Shown: positions 53,151 through 62,857, counted from the stretch's first letter. The stretch: 64,000 nt of DNA from Formivibrio citricus (GCF_900115065.1 NZ_FOVE01000009.1:55300-119299); one strand, 5' to 3'. Made by a program: numbers and translations. Notes: a model not told the origin generated them from the sequence alone.

Positions 53151-54023
53151 CTAATTATTTTCGGCTGCTTTTTTCAGTTCCAGCGCCCGTTCGTAAAGCG
53201 CGTTGCGCGGGGCCCCGGAAATTTTCTGGGCCAGCGCCACGGCTTGTTTGAGCGGGAGCTCGGCGACGAGCGGCGCAAGCAGGCTGTCGTGCTCGGCGAT
53301 GTCCTGTGCTTCGGCGGGCGGGGCGGCATCGACGACCAGCACGATCTCGCCGCGTTGCTGGTTGGAATCGCTTTTGACCCAGTCGGTCATCTCGCCCAGC
53401 GGCAGGCGGCGGATGGTTTCGAAGGTCTTGGTCAGTTCGCGCGCCAGAACGGCTTCGCGCTCCGCGCCGAACACGGCGGCGAGGTCGTCCAGGCAATCGG
53501 CGATGCGGTGCGGCGCTTCGTAGAAGACGGTAACCCAATGCGCATCCTTGAGCCCGTCCAGCACTTCTCGGCGCTGGTTGCTCTTGGGTGGCAGGAATCC
53601 GTAGAACAGCGTGTGTGGCGCGGTGAAGCCGGCGGCGCTGAGTGCGGCAGCCAGCGCCGATGCGCCCGCGACGGGAACGACCGGGATGCCTGCGGCATGC
53701 GCTGCGGCGGCGAGCAGTGCGCCGGGGTCGGAAATGGCGGGCGTGCCGGCATCGGAGACCTGCGCGATGGCCTCTCCGGCCTGCATGCGCGCGACGAGTT
53801 TCTCGGCCATGCCTCGCTCGTTGTGTTCGCGCAGGCTGATCATCGGTGTGGAGATGCCGAAGTGTTTCAACAGGTGCCCGGTGACGCGCGTATCTTCGGC
53901 GGCGACCAGGTCGGCTTGCTTGAGAATTTCAACGGCGCGTGGCGTCATGTCATCAAGATTACCGATTGGTGTGGCGACCACATATAATGTGGACTTCCTG
54001 ATCGGTTGGGGCTCGTTATGCAC
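53151..54023 (-). CDS. rsmI: 16S rRNA 2'-O-ribose C1402 methyltransferase
   Basis: RsmI methylates C1402 of 16S rRNA. The 290-residue protein has the tetrapyrrole-methylase fold: TLYVVATPIGNLDDMTPRAVEIL, VAAEDTRVTGHLLKHFGI, QVSDAGTPAISDPGALL and YEAPHRI. The start is GTG at 54023. It is divergent from lpoA and the two start codons overlap by 6 bp, a compact version of the usual rsmI/lpoA arrangement. Confidence 0.95.
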   Translation of the reverse strand: MHNEPQPIRKSTLYVVATPIGNLDDMTPRAVEILKQADLVAAEDTRVTGHLLKHFGISTPMISLREHNERGMAEKLVARMQAGEAIAQVSDAGTPAISDPGALLAAAAHAAGIPVVPVAGASALAAALSAAGFTAPHTLFYGFLPPKSNQRREVLDGLKDAHWVTVFYEAPHRIADCLDDLAAVFGAEREAVLARELTKTFETIRRLPLGEMTDWVKSDSNQQRGEIVLVVDAAPPAEAQDIAEHDSLLAPLVAELPLKQAVALAQKISGAPRNALYERALELKKAAENN

Positions 54024-55133
54024 GCTGGCGCTCTCCTGAATGGCCTGTCGCGGTTGCGCGGTCTGGCTTGGTTGAAATGCGGTCTTGCGGCGCTACTATA
54101 CGGCGCGCTGGTGTGTGGCGCCAGTGCGCAACCCGCTGTGCCTGCACCGGATAGCGGACGCTTTGTTGCGCTTATCCTGCCGGGCAAGAGCAAGGCACTC
54201 AGGCCGGCCACCGAGGCGATCAAGTCCGGCGTACTGGCTGCCGCGCGGGCTCATGGCGGGGCGGATGCCCTGCCCGTGCGCATATTCGAAACCGGCGATG
54301 CCGAAGAAGAAACGCTGTCGATGTTCAACCTCGCCAAGAGTCAGGGCGCAGCGGTGGTGATTGGTCCGCTGACCCGCAGCGCGGTGAATTACCTGGCGGA
54401 TTCCGCCGATTTCTCCATCCCCGTGCTGGCGCTCAACAGTTTCGATGAAGCCACGTTGCGCCGCCCCAAACTCTACAGTTTCGGTCTGTCGATCGAGCTT
54501 GAAGTGCAGCAGATCGTGCGGCTGATGCGCAACCGCCAGGTGGCAGCGCCGGCAGTGCTGGTTTCGCCGGGGCCGCTGTCCGCGCGCATGGCGCAAGCTT
54601 TTGCCGAGGCGTGGAGCGAGGGGGGGGGCGCTGTACCCGTGCAAATCGAGGTCAAGCAGCCGCGTGCCGAGGCTGCTGCGCTGCAGGCCAAACTGAAAGG
54701 TGCGGACGCGGTGTTCTTCGCTTCCGACGGTCGCCGTGCCAGCCTGCTGCGCCCCTACCTGCCTGCAGCGCTGCCCTGCTATGCCACTTCTCAGATAACA
54801 GTTGGCCGCGCGGTGCCGGTTGATCTTTCCGGCGTGAACTATGTGGAAATGCCCTGGCTTGCCGAGCCGGACACCCCGGAATATGCCGTTTATGGCCGTC
54901 ATCGCTCGCCGTCGGGCGATATAGAGCGCCTGTTCGCGCTTGGCGTCGATGCCTGGCGCTTGGCCGATGCGCTGGCTGGTGGGCGTAGCGTGACCGATCT
55001 GGAGGGCTTGACCGGGCGCCTGACGCTGTCGTCCGACGGAACGGTCGTGCGCGAACTGGCGCCGCGGGTCGCGACTGTGCGCCATGCCGTACCGCCATCC
55101 TCCCAAGCCGCATCCGGAACCGCTGAGCGATGA
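54018..55133 (+). CDS. Penicillin-binding-protein activator LpoA/YraM-like
   Basis: The 371-residue protein has a signal-like N-terminus (WLKCGLAALLYGALVCGASAQ) and a periplasmic-binding fold with GRFVALILPGKSKALRPATEAIKSGVLAA and AVVIGPLTRSAVNYLA, as in the YraM/LppC/LpoA domain that stimulates PBP1A. It is shorter than E. coli LpoA, lacking the N-terminal TPR half. ATG 54018 is preferred. It overlaps yraN by 4 bp, in the conserved lpoA-yraN-diaA-dolP order. Confidence 0.85.
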   Translation: MHAGALLNGLSRLRGLAWLKCGLAALLYGALVCGASAQPAVPAPDSGRFVALILPGKSKALRPATEAIKSGVLAAARAHGGADALPVRIFETGDAEEETLSMFNLAKSQGAAVVIGPLTRSAVNYLADSADFSIPVLALNSFDEATLRRPKLYSFGLSIELEVQQIVRLMRNRQVAAPAVLVSPGPLSARMAQAFAEAWSEGGGAVPVQIEVKQPRAEAAALQAKLKGADAVFFASDGRRASLLRPYLPAALPCYATSQITVGRAVPVDLSGVNYVEMPWLAEPDTPEYAVYGRHRSPSGDIERLFALGVDAWRLADALAGGRSVTDLEGLTGRLTLSSDGTVVRELAPRVATVRHAVPPSSQAASGTAER

Positions 55134-55468
55134 ATTTGCGCGGGGTCGCAGCGGAAACGGCCGCAGCCGATCATCTGGCCCGGACCGGGCTCAAAATCGT
55201 GGCCCGCAACTGGCGCTGCCGCCACGGCGAGCTCGATATCGTGGCGCGCGAAGGCGCTACGCTGGTGTTCGTCGAGGTGCGCCAGCGGGCGACATCGGGC
55301 TTCGGCGGCGCTGCGGCCAGCATCAATGCTGCAAAACGCGCTAAACTCGTGGCTGCAGCGCAGGCTTACCTGCAAACTCTGCCGAATGTGCCGCCCTGCC
55401 GTTTCGATGCGGTATGCTTCGATGGCCGGGAAATGGTTTGGCTGAAGAACTGCATTGATATGGATTGA
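55130..55468 (+). CDS. yraN: UPF0102 (YraN) endonuclease-like protein
   Basis: The 112-residue protein has the PD-(D/E)XK-like YraN core: LKIVARNWRCRHGELDIVAREGATLVFVEVRQRA, where E...D and E-x-x-Q are the usual metal-site positions. Function is unproven across the family. It starts within the end of the LpoA-like gene (ATGA). Confidence 0.93.
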   Translation: MNLRGVAAETAAADHLARTGLKIVARNWRCRHGELDIVAREGATLVFVEVRQRATSGFGGAAASINAAKRAKLVAAAQAYLQTLPNVPPCRFDAVCFDGREMVWLKNCIDMD

Positions 55469-55481
55469 AGCAGGAAACAAA

Positions 55482-56072
55482 ATGGATTTGATTCAACGCA
55501 TGCAGGGGCATTTCGCCGAAAGCATGACGGCCCAGCAGGTGGCCATGGAAACCCTGTCGCCACTGGTCGCGACAGCCGCCGAACGCATGGTCCAGACACT
55601 GGTGGCCGATGGCAAGCTGCTGCTTTGCGGCAACGGCGGTTCGGCCGCGGATGCGCAGCATTTCGCAGCCGAGATGGTGGGACGCTTCGAGCGCGAGCGT
55701 CCCGGTCTGGCCGCAATTTCCCTGACGACCGATACCTCGGCGCTGACGGCGATTTCCAACGATTACGATTACGACCTGATTTTTTCCAAGCAGGTACATG
55801 CTTTGGGACGCGCCGGCGACATCCTGGTGGCGATTTCCACGTCCGGCAATTCCGCCAATGTCGTTGCCGCCATCCACGCCGCACATGACCGGGGCATGAG
55901 CGTGATTGCCCTGACCGGCAAGGAGGGCGGGCTGATCGGCGATATCCTGTCCGGGGACGATGTCCACCTTTGCGTTCCGGTCAAACGTACCTGCCGCATC
56001 CAGGAAGTCCATATCACCATCATCCACGCCCTGTGCGATGCGGTGGATTACATGCTGCTCGGAGGAGAGTGA
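55482..56072 (+). CDS. SIS-domain protein, DiaA/GmhA-like
   Basis: The 196-residue SIS protein has LLLCGNGGSAADAQHFAAEMVGRFERERPGLAAISLTTDTSALTAI and VAISTSGNSANVV. These fit both phosphoheptose isomerase GmhA and the replication regulator DiaA. The position after yraN and before the BON lipoprotein favours DiaA. GCAGGAA precedes the ATG at 55482. Confidence 0.85.
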   Translation: MDLIQRMQGHFAESMTAQQVAMETLSPLVATAAERMVQTLVADGKLLLCGNGGSAADAQHFAAEMVGRFERERPGLAAISLTTDTSALTAISNDYDYDLIFSKQVHALGRAGDILVAISTSGNSANVVAAIHAAHDRGMSVIALTGKEGGLIGDILSGDDVHLCVPVKRTCRIQEVHITIIHALCDAVDYMLLGGE

Positions 56073-56073
56073 A

Positions 56074-56664
56074 ATGAAAAAACTGATCGTTGCCCTTGTA
56101 ACCGCCTCGTTTCTGTCGGCTTGCGTTCCGCTTGTGTTTGTCGGCGGCGCGGCGCTCGGCCTGTGGGTCGGTTCCGATCCACGCAAGCCGGAAGTGATTA
56201 AGCGGGATTTCGATCTGGGTGCGCAACTTTCCGAGCGCATCATCGATACCTACAAGGAACGCGCACACGTCAATGTGAGCGTGTTCAACGATCTGGTGCT
56301 GCTGACCGGTGAAGTGCCAGACGCTGCGGCCAAGCAGCAGGTCGAGCAGTTCGCCTGGCAGATGAAGCACCGCCCCCGCAATGTCTACAATGAGTTGGTG
56401 GTGGCTGCGCCGTCTTCAGTGACTGCCCGCGCCAACGACAGCCAGATCAGCGCCCGCGTCAAGACCGCAGTGCTGGCCGATGCGGGTGACGCTTCTGCCG
56501 TGCATGTCATGATCGTTACCGAGCGGCAGGTGGTCTACCTGATGGGGATCGCCAAGCCTGCGCTTATCGAACGCGCGGCCAAGGCCGCGAGCAAGGTGAG
56601 CGGGGTGAAGCAGGTGGTCAAGCTGGTCGAGGTGGAGCCGGCCAAACCCGGCCAAGCCAACTGA
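56074..56664 (+). CDS. BON-domain lipoprotein, DolP/YraP-like
   Basis: The 196-residue protein has a lipobox (FLSAC, Cys17), two BON domains (RAHVNVSVFNDLVLLTGEVP... and SARVKTAVLADAGDASAVHVMIVTERQVVYLMGIA) and belongs to the DolP outer-membrane lipoproteins that maintain envelope integrity. GGAGGAG precedes the ATG. It completes the conserved cluster with the upstream genes. Confidence 0.88.
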   Translation: MKKLIVALVTASFLSACVPLVFVGGAALGLWVGSDPRKPEVIKRDFDLGAQLSERIIDTYKERAHVNVSVFNDLVLLTGEVPDAAAKQQVEQFAWQMKHRPRNVYNELVVAAPSSVTARANDSQISARVKTAVLADAGDASAVHVMIVTERQVVYLMGIAKPALIERAAKAASKVSGVKQVVKLVEVEPAKPGQAN

Positions 56665-56834
56665 ACAAAGGTGGCTGCGGCCCCGCGTCAACAAGGGAGA
56701 TCCCTTGGCTGAGTCGGGGAGGCGCAGCCGCCATCATTCCAATACGCAATAATGGGCAGCCATGGAAAGAAAATACGCCAGTTGCCAGAGTGCGTAACGA
56801 GACCTTACGAGTCACTCGCCAACTGGGCCGGACG

Positions 56835-56945
56835 ATCTGGAAAAAATGGAGTGGCCATCACCGACGAAGTTTCGTGAAACCAAGATGTGTTGCTTCAAAC
56901 TGCAGGGTGAGCGAGTAATGGCACGAGACTTTGATCGCCAGTGGA
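56835..56945 (+). pseudogene. Remnant of an IS5-like transposase C-terminus
   Basis: The end of a transposase is readable as IWKKWSG...SFV, then, after a one-base shift, ETKMCCFKLQGERVMARDF and DRQ. These segments match the close of IS5-family transposases. Nothing else of the IS remains, so it is a decayed relic. The rest of 56665-56997 shows no gene. Confidence 0.65.
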
Positions 56946-56997
56946 AAGGTGAGGGAGCTCGACCCTGCTCCGATTCGCGCCACAAAGCCAAATATGA

Positions 56998-57849
56998 TTA
57001 CTGAGCTTTTGCATGGACTGCCCGCGTCGATTTCGCGGCAATCATCTTCTGTACGGCATCGAAAACCTCTGCGGCGCGAAATGCGTTGTTGTGGTTTTCT
57101 CCGTTCAATATCTGGAACTCGGCATTAATTTTTCTTGCCTGGAGTGCCTGAATATAGGATTCGGCGATCTCCGGGAAGGTGTTGCTGTCATTGCGGCCGG
57201 TTAGTGCAATGACATGGGTTGCCGGATCGATTTTATTCACCCATTTCATGGGGTCTTCGCTGTTATACCACGGCCTTTTCCCTCCCCCCGACCTCCATTG
57301 TGCCAAGTTGCACGGGCAGGCGACCAGAACGGCTGCATCCAGCAGACCGGGGTTCATACCCATGATCAGAGCGGAAGTTGCTGCGCCGCCTGAATGACCG
57401 ATGGCGATGACCTTGCCGGGTTTGAACTTGTCGCGCAGATGCTGGATGGCTGCAGCCACTTCCTTAATGTTCTCTTTGGTGTAGTGATCGTATCGCTGGC
57501 GTAGCGGTTCGCTGGAGGTGGAAATTTCGCCGCTGCCGTCCGGATAACCGGGACGGACCAAGGCGATGGATAACAAGTTGGCCGCAGAAAATTTTTCGGC
57601 GGCTTTTCGGGCGATGGGAAAGTGGTAATCGGCCGGCCCACCGCTAGAAACGTCACCATGCAGCCAGACCAGCATGACCTCGGGCGCGGAGCTGCCATAT
57701 CGGCGCATACGCAGGCACTGTTCATGGCCGCTGACGTTTTGTTCGAAGTCGGGGGCTTTGCATGCCTCGGCAACGGCGAAGTGGGAGAGCGCAAGCCAGA
57801 GCGTCGCGGCCAACAAGCGGTAATAACGCAGCGCAGAGACGGCTTTCAT
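56998..57849 (-). CDS. Secreted alpha/beta hydrolase
   Basis: The 283-residue protein starts MKAVSALRYYRLLAATLWLA with a signal peptide ending near HFAVAEA, then LVWLHGDVSSGG (oxyanion HG), a nucleophile GHSGGAATSA, an acid in ALTGRNDSN and the histidine in NGENHNNAF. It is an esterase- or peptidase-like periplasmic hydrolase of unknown substrate. CAGGAGCTC precedes the ATG at 57849; the longer open frame overlaps ubiA. Confidence 0.8.
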   Translation of the reverse strand: MKAVSALRYYRLLAATLWLALSHFAVAEACKAPDFEQNVSGHEQCLRMRRYGSSAPEVMLVWLHGDVSSGGPADYHFPIARKAAEKFSAANLLSIALVRPGYPDGSGEISTSSEPLRQRYDHYTKENIKEVAAAIQHLRDKFKPGKVIAIGHSGGAATSALIMGMNPGLLDAAVLVACPCNLAQWRSGGGKRPWYNSEDPMKWVNKIDPATHVIALTGRNDSNTFPEIAESYIQALQARKINAEFQILNGENHNNAFRAAEVFDAVQKMIAAKSTRAVHAKAQ

Positions 57850-57877
57850 GTGAGCTCCTGTGTTTTTGAGCGGAAAA

Positions 57878-58738
57878 TCATCCAAGCCAATAATCCCCCG
57901 CCAACCCCGCAAACACAATCGCTCCGATCCGGTTGTTGGCCAGAAACGCGGCAAAGCAGGCAGCGGGTTCGCGGTGGCGAATCCGGCGGTGTTGGTCGAA
58001 TGCCAGCAACAGGCCCGCGACCAGTCCGGTGAAGTAAACCGGGCCACGTCCGTTCGATATGCCGATCCAGACCATCAACCCCAGGAACGCAGCATGGCAA
58101 GCCAGTACGGCGGCAACGTCGAAGCGGCCGAAGGTAATCGCCGAGGTCTTGATGCCGATTTTCAGGTCGTCTTCACGGTCGACCATGGCGTATTCGGTGT
58201 CGTAGGCCACGGTCCAGAACACGTTGGCGAGTAGCAGCCACCATGCCAGTGCCGGCACGCTGCCCGTCTGCGCCGCGAATGCCATCGGAATGCCGAAGCC
58301 GAATGCAATGCCGAGATACGCTTGCGGAATCGCGAAGAAGCGCTTGAAGAACGGGTAGCTGGCCGCGAGCAGTACGGCGGGGATCGAGAGCTGCAGCGTC
58401 AGCCGGTTGAGCGGCAAGATCAGCAGGAATGCAGCGATGGCGAGTGCGGCGGCGAGCCAGAGCGCTTCGCGCGGGGCGATTTCCCTGGCGGCGAGCGGGC
58501 GTGCCTGGGTGCGGGCGACGTGGCCGTCGAAATCGCGGTCGGCCCAGTCGTTGATCGCGCAACCTGCCGAGCGCATCAGGAAGGTGCCGAGTACGAAGAT
58601 CAGCTGGATCAGCGGATCGGGGCGCCCGTTGCTGGCGAACCACAGCCCCCAGAGCGTGGGCCAGAGCAGCAGCAGGGTGCCGATGGGTTTGTCGAGCCGC
58701 ATCAGGCGGATGTAGGCGGAAAGGCGTTGTCGAATCAA
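57878..58738 (-). CDS. ubiA: 4-hydroxybenzoate polyprenyltransferase
   Basis: UbiA attaches the polyprenyl chain to 4-hydroxybenzoate in ubiquinone synthesis. The 286-residue membrane protein has the two Asp-rich motifs [10 protein letters not shown] and [12 protein letters not shown] and about eight membrane helices. The start is [20 protein letters not shown]. ubiC lies just upstream on the same strand, so the first two pathway steps are together. Confidence 0.95.
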   Translation of the reverse strand: MIRQRLSAYIRLMRLDKPIGTLLLLWPTLWGLWFASNGRPDPLIQLIFVLGTFLMRSAGCAINDWADRDFDGHVARTQARPLAAREIAPREALWLAAALAIAAFLLILPLNRLTLQLSIPAVLLAASYPFFKRFFAIPQAYLGIAFGFGIPMAFAAQTGSVPALAWWLLLANVFWTVAYDTEYAMVDREDDLKIGIKTSAITFGRFDVAAVLACHAAFLGLMVWIGISNGRGPVYFTGLVAGLLLAFDQHRRIRHREPAACFAAFLANNRIGAIVFAGLAGDYWLG

Positions 58739-58838
58739 TTTGGAACTCTCACCACTGAGTCACAGAGCCAGGGAGAAAACCATGATTGATGGTACTGCGA
58801 GCTGTGCTTCTGTGCATGATTCTCTGTGTCTCTGTGGT
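58739..58838. repeat. Inverted-repeat block between ubiC and ubiA
   Basis: CTGAGTCACAGAGCC (near 58756) is approximately inverted as CTCTGTGTCTCTGTGG (near 58830). This is the dispersed CACAGAG-type intergenic repeat of many proteobacteria. It could fold into a stem on the ubiC-ubiA transcript. Confidence 0.45.
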
Positions 58839-59378
58839 TCAAACGGTTTTGGGGTTTGTTGCGGGCAGAAACACCTCGGTTACCAGCAACCGGTCGCGCC
58901 CGGAAAAAAACACTGAACGCCGCGCCCACAACCGTGGCGGCAACGGGCCGGCTGCGAGTTTGGCCCTGCGCCAGAGTGGATGCCGGCGATCCACACGGCA
59001 CCAGGCGAGCGGCGAGCGGGTAATGGTCGGATCGGCAAACAGCAGCGCGCCGAGCGGGCGCGATCCCGTACGTTCCAGCAGATGAAAACCGCCGCGCAAG
59101 GCTTGGCGCGGGGTCGCGCTGTGGGCAAAGACCAGCGGCACGTCGCCATCCAGCAGCAAAACCTCGCGGACGGCAGCGAATGCCTCAGGTCGTTGCAGAC
59201 GGAGTTCACATAGCTCGTCGCGCACCGGGCGTTGCCAGCCTTGCCGCAACACGCGGACTCGAAGCGCCGGAAAGGATTTTTTCAGGCGCGCGGTGAGCGA
59301 CCCGGCTTCGGTTAGCCATGGGTGCAAGGCGCGCGGCGCCAGGCAAAGCGGATGGCGCCAGAAGTGTGGTCTGGACAT
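58839..59378 (-). CDS. ubiC: Chorismate-pyruvate lyase
   Basis: UbiC converts chorismate to 4-hydroxybenzoate and pyruvate. The 179-residue protein has WLTEAGSLTARLKK near the start, RVLRQGWQRPVRDE, EVLLLDGDVPLVFAHSATP and LLFADPTITRSPLAW, the features of UbiC. MSRPHFWRHPLC is the natural start. It precedes ubiA with a repeat-bearing gap of 100 bp. Confidence 0.92.
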   Translation of the reverse strand: MSRPHFWRHPLCLAPRALHPWLTEAGSLTARLKKSFPALRVRVLRQGWQRPVRDELCELRLQRPEAFAAVREVLLLDGDVPLVFAHSATPRQALRGGFHLLERTGSRPLGALLFADPTITRSPLAWCRVDRRHPLWRRAKLAAGPLPPRLWARRSVFFSGRDRLLVTEVFLPATNPKTV

Positions 59379-59463
59379 GGCCGGCATTATGCCACGCCTG
59401 CCGGGCGCGGTTTTGTTCGACAAGTCCGGTAGAATGGCGGCTTCAAGTGGCAGGCAATTCGAC

Positions 59464-60621
59464 ATGAAATATCTGGACGAAATTCGCAAGAACCTGGCCG
59501 AGCGCCGCGAGCAGGGGTTGTTCCGCCAACGTTCCGAACTGGAAACGCTGCAAGGTGCGCATATCCGTGTCGATGGCAAGGAATACATCAATTTCAGCAG
59601 CAACGATTATCTGGGGCTGTCGTCCAATCCCGAACTGATCGCGACCGCTCGGGCGGCGGCCGCGCACTGGGGCGTGGGCAGCGGGGCTTCGCATCTGGTG
59701 TGTGGGCATTTTTCCGCACATGAAAACTTCGAGCGCGATTTCGCCCGCTTTGTCGGCAAGCCGGCCGCGCTGTCTTTCTCGACCGGTTACATGGCCAACC
59801 TCGGCGTAATCAGTGCACTGGCCGGTCGCGGCGATGCCGTGTTTGCCGACAAGCTCAACCATGCTTCGCTCAACGATGCCTGCGTGCTGTCCCGCGCCGA
59901 GTTCAAACGCTATCCCCACAACGACATGGCTGCGCTGGAGCGCTTGTTGTCGGCGAGCACGGCATCGCACAAGCTCATCGTCAGCGACACAATCTTCAGC
60001 ATGGATGGCGACATCGCGCCGCTCAAGGAACTGCTGGCGCTGGCCGAGCGCTACGATGCGCTGCTGTATCTCGACGATGCGCACGGCTTCGGCGTCCTGG
60101 GCAACGGGCGCGGGGCGCTGGCCGAGTTCGGGCTGTCTTCGCCTCGCCTGATCTATCTGGCGACGCTGGGCAAGGCAGCCGGCGTGTCTGGCGCCGCCGT
60201 CGCGGCGGAGCTGGACATCATCGACTGGCTGATCAATGCCGCTCGTTCCTATATCTACACCACGGCCGCGCCGCCGCTGCTGGCGGAAACGCTGTCGAAG
60301 AGTCTGGAGCTGATCGCCGAAGAAAACTGGCGCCGCGAACATCTGCAGCGCTTGGTGGCGCTGTTCCGCGAAGGCCTGTCGGACCATGCCGCGCGTCTGA
60401 TGGAATCCAGTACGCCGATCCAGCCGGTGCTGGTCGAAACCAATGCCCAGGCCCTGCGCATGTCGGCCGCGCTCAAGGAGGCCGGTTTCTGGATCGCCGC
60501 GATCCGCCCGCCGACCGTGCCGACGCCGCGCCTGCGCGTGACACTGACCGCCGCGCACAGCGAGGACGACGTCAAGAATCTCGCCGCCTGCCTGCGCAAA
60601 CTGCTGGAGGAAGCCGCATGA
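59464..60621 (+). CDS. bioF: 8-amino-7-oxononanoate synthase
   Basis: BioF condenses pimeloyl-ACP with L-alanine in biotin synthesis. The 385-residue PLP enzyme has NFSSNDYLGLSSNP, GSGASHLVCGHFSAHENFE, the DDAHGFGVLGNGRG segment, and the PLP lysine in ATLGKAAGVSGA. ATG 59464 (MKYLDEIRKNL) is the family start. It overlaps bioH by 4 bp. Confidence 0.95.
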   Translation: MKYLDEIRKNLAERREQGLFRQRSELETLQGAHIRVDGKEYINFSSNDYLGLSSNPELIATARAAAAHWGVGSGASHLVCGHFSAHENFERDFARFVGKPAALSFSTGYMANLGVISALAGRGDAVFADKLNHASLNDACVLSRAEFKRYPHNDMAALERLLSASTASHKLIVSDTIFSMDGDIAPLKELLALAERYDALLYLDDAHGFGVLGNGRGALAEFGLSSPRLIYLATLGKAAGVSGAAVAAELDIIDWLINAARSYIYTTAAPPLLAETLSKSLELIAEENWRREHLQRLVALFREGLSDHAARLMESSTPIQPVLVETNAQALRMSAALKEAGFWIAAIRPPTVPTPRLRVTLTAAHSEDDVKNLAACLRKLLEEAA

Positions 60622-61385
60622 ACCTGCATGTCGAAACCTTCGGGCGAGGCCCGGATGTGGTGCTGCTGCATGGCTGGGGAATGAACGGCGCGGTCTGGAA
60701 ACAGACCGTTGAACGGTTGGCCGGTGAATACTGTCTGCATGTCGTCGATCTGCCCGGCCATGGCCGTAGCCCGGCCATCGAACCCGCATCTCTGGAGAAA
60801 TGGGCCGAGGCGCTGGATCGGGCCTTCCCGCTGCCGGTGCATGTGCTGGGCTGGTCGCTCGGCGGCGAGCTGGCGATGCAGTGGGCATTGTCGGCGCCGC
60901 AAAAAATCCGCTCGCTGTCCCTGATCGCCTCCACACCCTGCTTTGCCCGGCGCGACGACTGGCCCTGTGCCATGGCGGCCGACACGCTGGCGCAGTTTTC
61001 GGTGCAGTTGCTGCAGGACTGGCGCGGCACGCTCAAGCGCTTCATCGGGCTGCAGGCGATGGGCGATGCCGCCGCCCGCGCCGTGGCGCGCGAATTGACG
61101 CAGGATCTGTTCGGTCACGGCGAACCGCAATTGGCAGCGCTGGAGAAGGGGCTTGAAATCCTGCGCGATGCCGACTTGCGTTCACGCGTGAACGAAATTG
61201 CTTGCCCGACGCTGCTGCAGTTCGGCGACAAGGACATGCTCTCGCCGATCAAGGCCGGGGAGTGGCTGGCAGCCACCTTGCCGCATTCCAGACTGGTCGT
61301 GCATGCCGGTGCGGCACATGCGCCGTTTCTCTCGCATCCGGATGCTTTTGTTTCCGCTCAGCGGGAGTTCTGGGCCGGAATGTAA
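60618..61385 (+). CDS. bioH: Pimeloyl-ACP methyl ester esterase
   Basis: BioH demethylates pimeloyl-ACP methyl ester. The 255-residue alpha/beta hydrolase has VVLLHGWGMNGAVWK, DLPGHGRSPAIE, the nucleophile GWSLGGELAM, an Asp in FGDKDMLSP and the His in HAGAAHAPFLSHP. It starts inside the end of bioF. bioC is not in the window. Confidence 0.93.
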   Translation: MNLHVETFGRGPDVVLLHGWGMNGAVWKQTVERLAGEYCLHVVDLPGHGRSPAIEPASLEKWAEALDRAFPLPVHVLGWSLGGELAMQWALSAPQKIRSLSLIASTPCFARRDDWPCAMAADTLAQFSVQLLQDWRGTLKRFIGLQAMGDAAARAVARELTQDLFGHGEPQLAALEKGLEILRDADLRSRVNEIACPTLLQFGDKDMLSPIKAGEWLAATLPHSRLVVHAGAAHAPFLSHPDAFVSAQREFWAGM

Positions 61386-61386
61386 A

Positions 61387-61407
61387 ACGCCCTCCGGTGG
61401 AGGGCGT
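61387..61407 (-). terminator. Terminator of the gpsA operon
   Basis: ACGCCCTCC / GGAGGGCGT perfect 9-bp stem with a 3-nt loop; the minus strand continues TTTTACATTCC. It may also stop bioFH transcripts from the other side. Confidence 0.7.
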
Positions 61408-61429
61408 AGTGCAGGCATTCCCTGATGGA

Positions 61430-62422
61430 TTATTGCTCCGATTCCATCTTCGGAGCCCGCTCCATCAGTTCGGCAAGCACGTCACGCGGCGGTGCCTGTT
61501 CAAACAACAAGCGGCACACGGCGCGAGTGATGGGCATGTCGATGCCCAGCTTCCCGGCCTGATCGCGCACTTCGCGCGCGGTCGGTACACCTTCGGCTAC
61601 GTGCCCCAGACTGTGCAGAATATCGTCCAGACCTCGCCCTTCTGCCAGCATCAGACCAACCCGCCGGTTGCGCGACAAGTCGCCGGTCGCGGTCAGGATC
61701 AGGTCGCCTGCACCGGAAAGGCCGATGAAGGTTTCCGCTTTCGCTCCGAGCGCAACACCGAAGCGGGTCATTTCCGCCAAGCCGCGGGTCAGCAGCGCCG
61801 CACGGGCATTGAAGCCGAGCTTGAGTCCGTCGCACACGCCGGCAGCAATCGCCAGCACATTCTTGACCGCGCCGCCGATTTCCACGCCGACGATGTCGTC
61901 GCTTGCATACAACCGCAGGACATTCGAGTTGAGTTGCTCCGCTGTCCGGCGGGCAAACTCACCGTCCGACGAAGCCAGCGTGACGGCAGCAGGCAGACCT
62001 TGGGCAACTTCCTGGGCAAAACTGGGGCCGCTCAGCGTGCCGCGCGGAATGGATGCCTCCATCTCTTCGTCGGCGACCTGATGCGGAAGCTTCATCGAGC
62101 CCGCCTCCAGGCCCTTGCAAACCCAGATGAGCGGCGTCTTGCTGCCAAGCTGGCGCAAGTTGCACAGAGTCGGGCGCAGCCCGGCCATCGAGGTGGCGAT
62201 GACCAGCAGCTCGGCTCCGTGAATGACTTCACTCAGGTCGCTGCTCAATCTCAGCGTTGCCGGCAGGGGAATGCCGGGCAGGTAGCGCTCATTGATTCCT
62301 TGTTGGCGGATCGCGTCGATTTCTTCCGGTTTGTAGGACCAGAGCGCGACATCGTGCCGTTCGGCAAAGCGAATGGCCAGTGCCGTGCCCCACGCGCCGG
62401 CCCCGAGAACGGCTATCTTCAT
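61430..62422 (-). CDS. gpsA: NAD(P)+-dependent glycerol-3-phosphate dehydrogenase
   Basis: GpsA makes sn-glycerol 3-phosphate for phospholipids. The 330-residue protein has the Rossmann start [18 protein letters not shown], the [10 protein letters not shown] segment, [20 protein letters not shown], and the catalytic Lys in [14 protein letters not shown]. It overlaps the SH3 gene upstream by 4 bp (ATGA). Confidence 0.95.
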   Translation of the reverse strand: MKIAVLGAGAWGTALAIRFAERHDVALWSYKPEEIDAIRQQGINERYLPGIPLPATLRLSSDLSEVIHGAELLVIATSMAGLRPTLCNLRQLGSKTPLIWVCKGLEAGSMKLPHQVADEEMEASIPRGTLSGPSFAQEVAQGLPAAVTLASSDGEFARRTAEQLNSNVLRLYASDDIVGVEIGGAVKNVLAIAAGVCDGLKLGFNARAALLTRGLAEMTRFGVALGAKAETFIGLSGAGDLILTATGDLSRNRRVGLMLAEGRGLDDILHSLGHVAEGVPTAREVRDQAGKLGIDMPITRAVCRLLFEQAPPRDVLAELMERAPKMESEQ

Positions 62423-62853
62423 AGACCCCAGATTTCCTCGATACGAACAAAACCGGTCAGCCCGTCGCGATGCTTGACTTTGAGCCAGCCGGTTTTGGTG
62501 TTTTCCAGCATTTCCAGAAGCAGGTCAGGCTCTGTCTTGAAAACGACGGCCGACTTGGCACTTGCTTCTCTGTGGACGCTGCCCGCCTTGATGACTTGCA
62601 GGTGGCGTTGCGCGGAAGCATCCTTTTTCTTGATCCAGGCAATCGAGCCTTTGTGGTCGCGCACGCGCAACCAATCGCCTTGTTCCACGAGCACTTCAAG
62701 CGGCGTGGCCCGGCTCAGGGTAAACAACTTGCGTCCCTTTTCCGACGGAGCCTCGTAAAGCACCACGCCATGCTTGGCGGCGGTCCTGAATTCGAGCGCC
62801 TGTGCAGCATGGGCGCACAAGGCCAATGCCGCAAACAGGCAGATTCCGCGCAT
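62419..62853 (-). CDS. Secreted SH3b-domain protein
   Basis: The 144-residue protein has a signal peptide ([19 protein letters not shown]) and two bacterial SH3 repeats ([38 protein letters not shown] and [37 protein letters not shown]). It probably binds cell-wall material. TAAGG precedes ATG 62853; ATG 62865 inside the secB end is an alternative. It overlaps gpsA by 4 bp. Confidence 0.8.
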   Translation of the reverse strand: MRGICLFAALALCAHAAQALEFRTAAKHGVVLYEAPSEKGRKLFTLSRATPLEVLVEQGDWLRVRDHKGSIAWIKKKDASAQRHLQVIKAGSVHREASAKSAVVFKTEPDLLLEMLENTKTGWLKVKHRDGLTGFVRIEEIWGL

Positions 62854-62857
62854 GGCC

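Noticed and set aside
54096..55106. 336-residue minus-strand frame
   Set aside because: Antisense to the LpoA-like gene in the conserved rsmI/lpoA/yraN cluster.
59443..60936. 497-residue minus-strand frame
   Set aside because: Antisense to bioF/bioH; no recognisable domain and arginine/proline-biased composition.
61202..62758. 518-residue plus-strand frame
   Set aside because: Antisense to gpsA and the SH3 gene.
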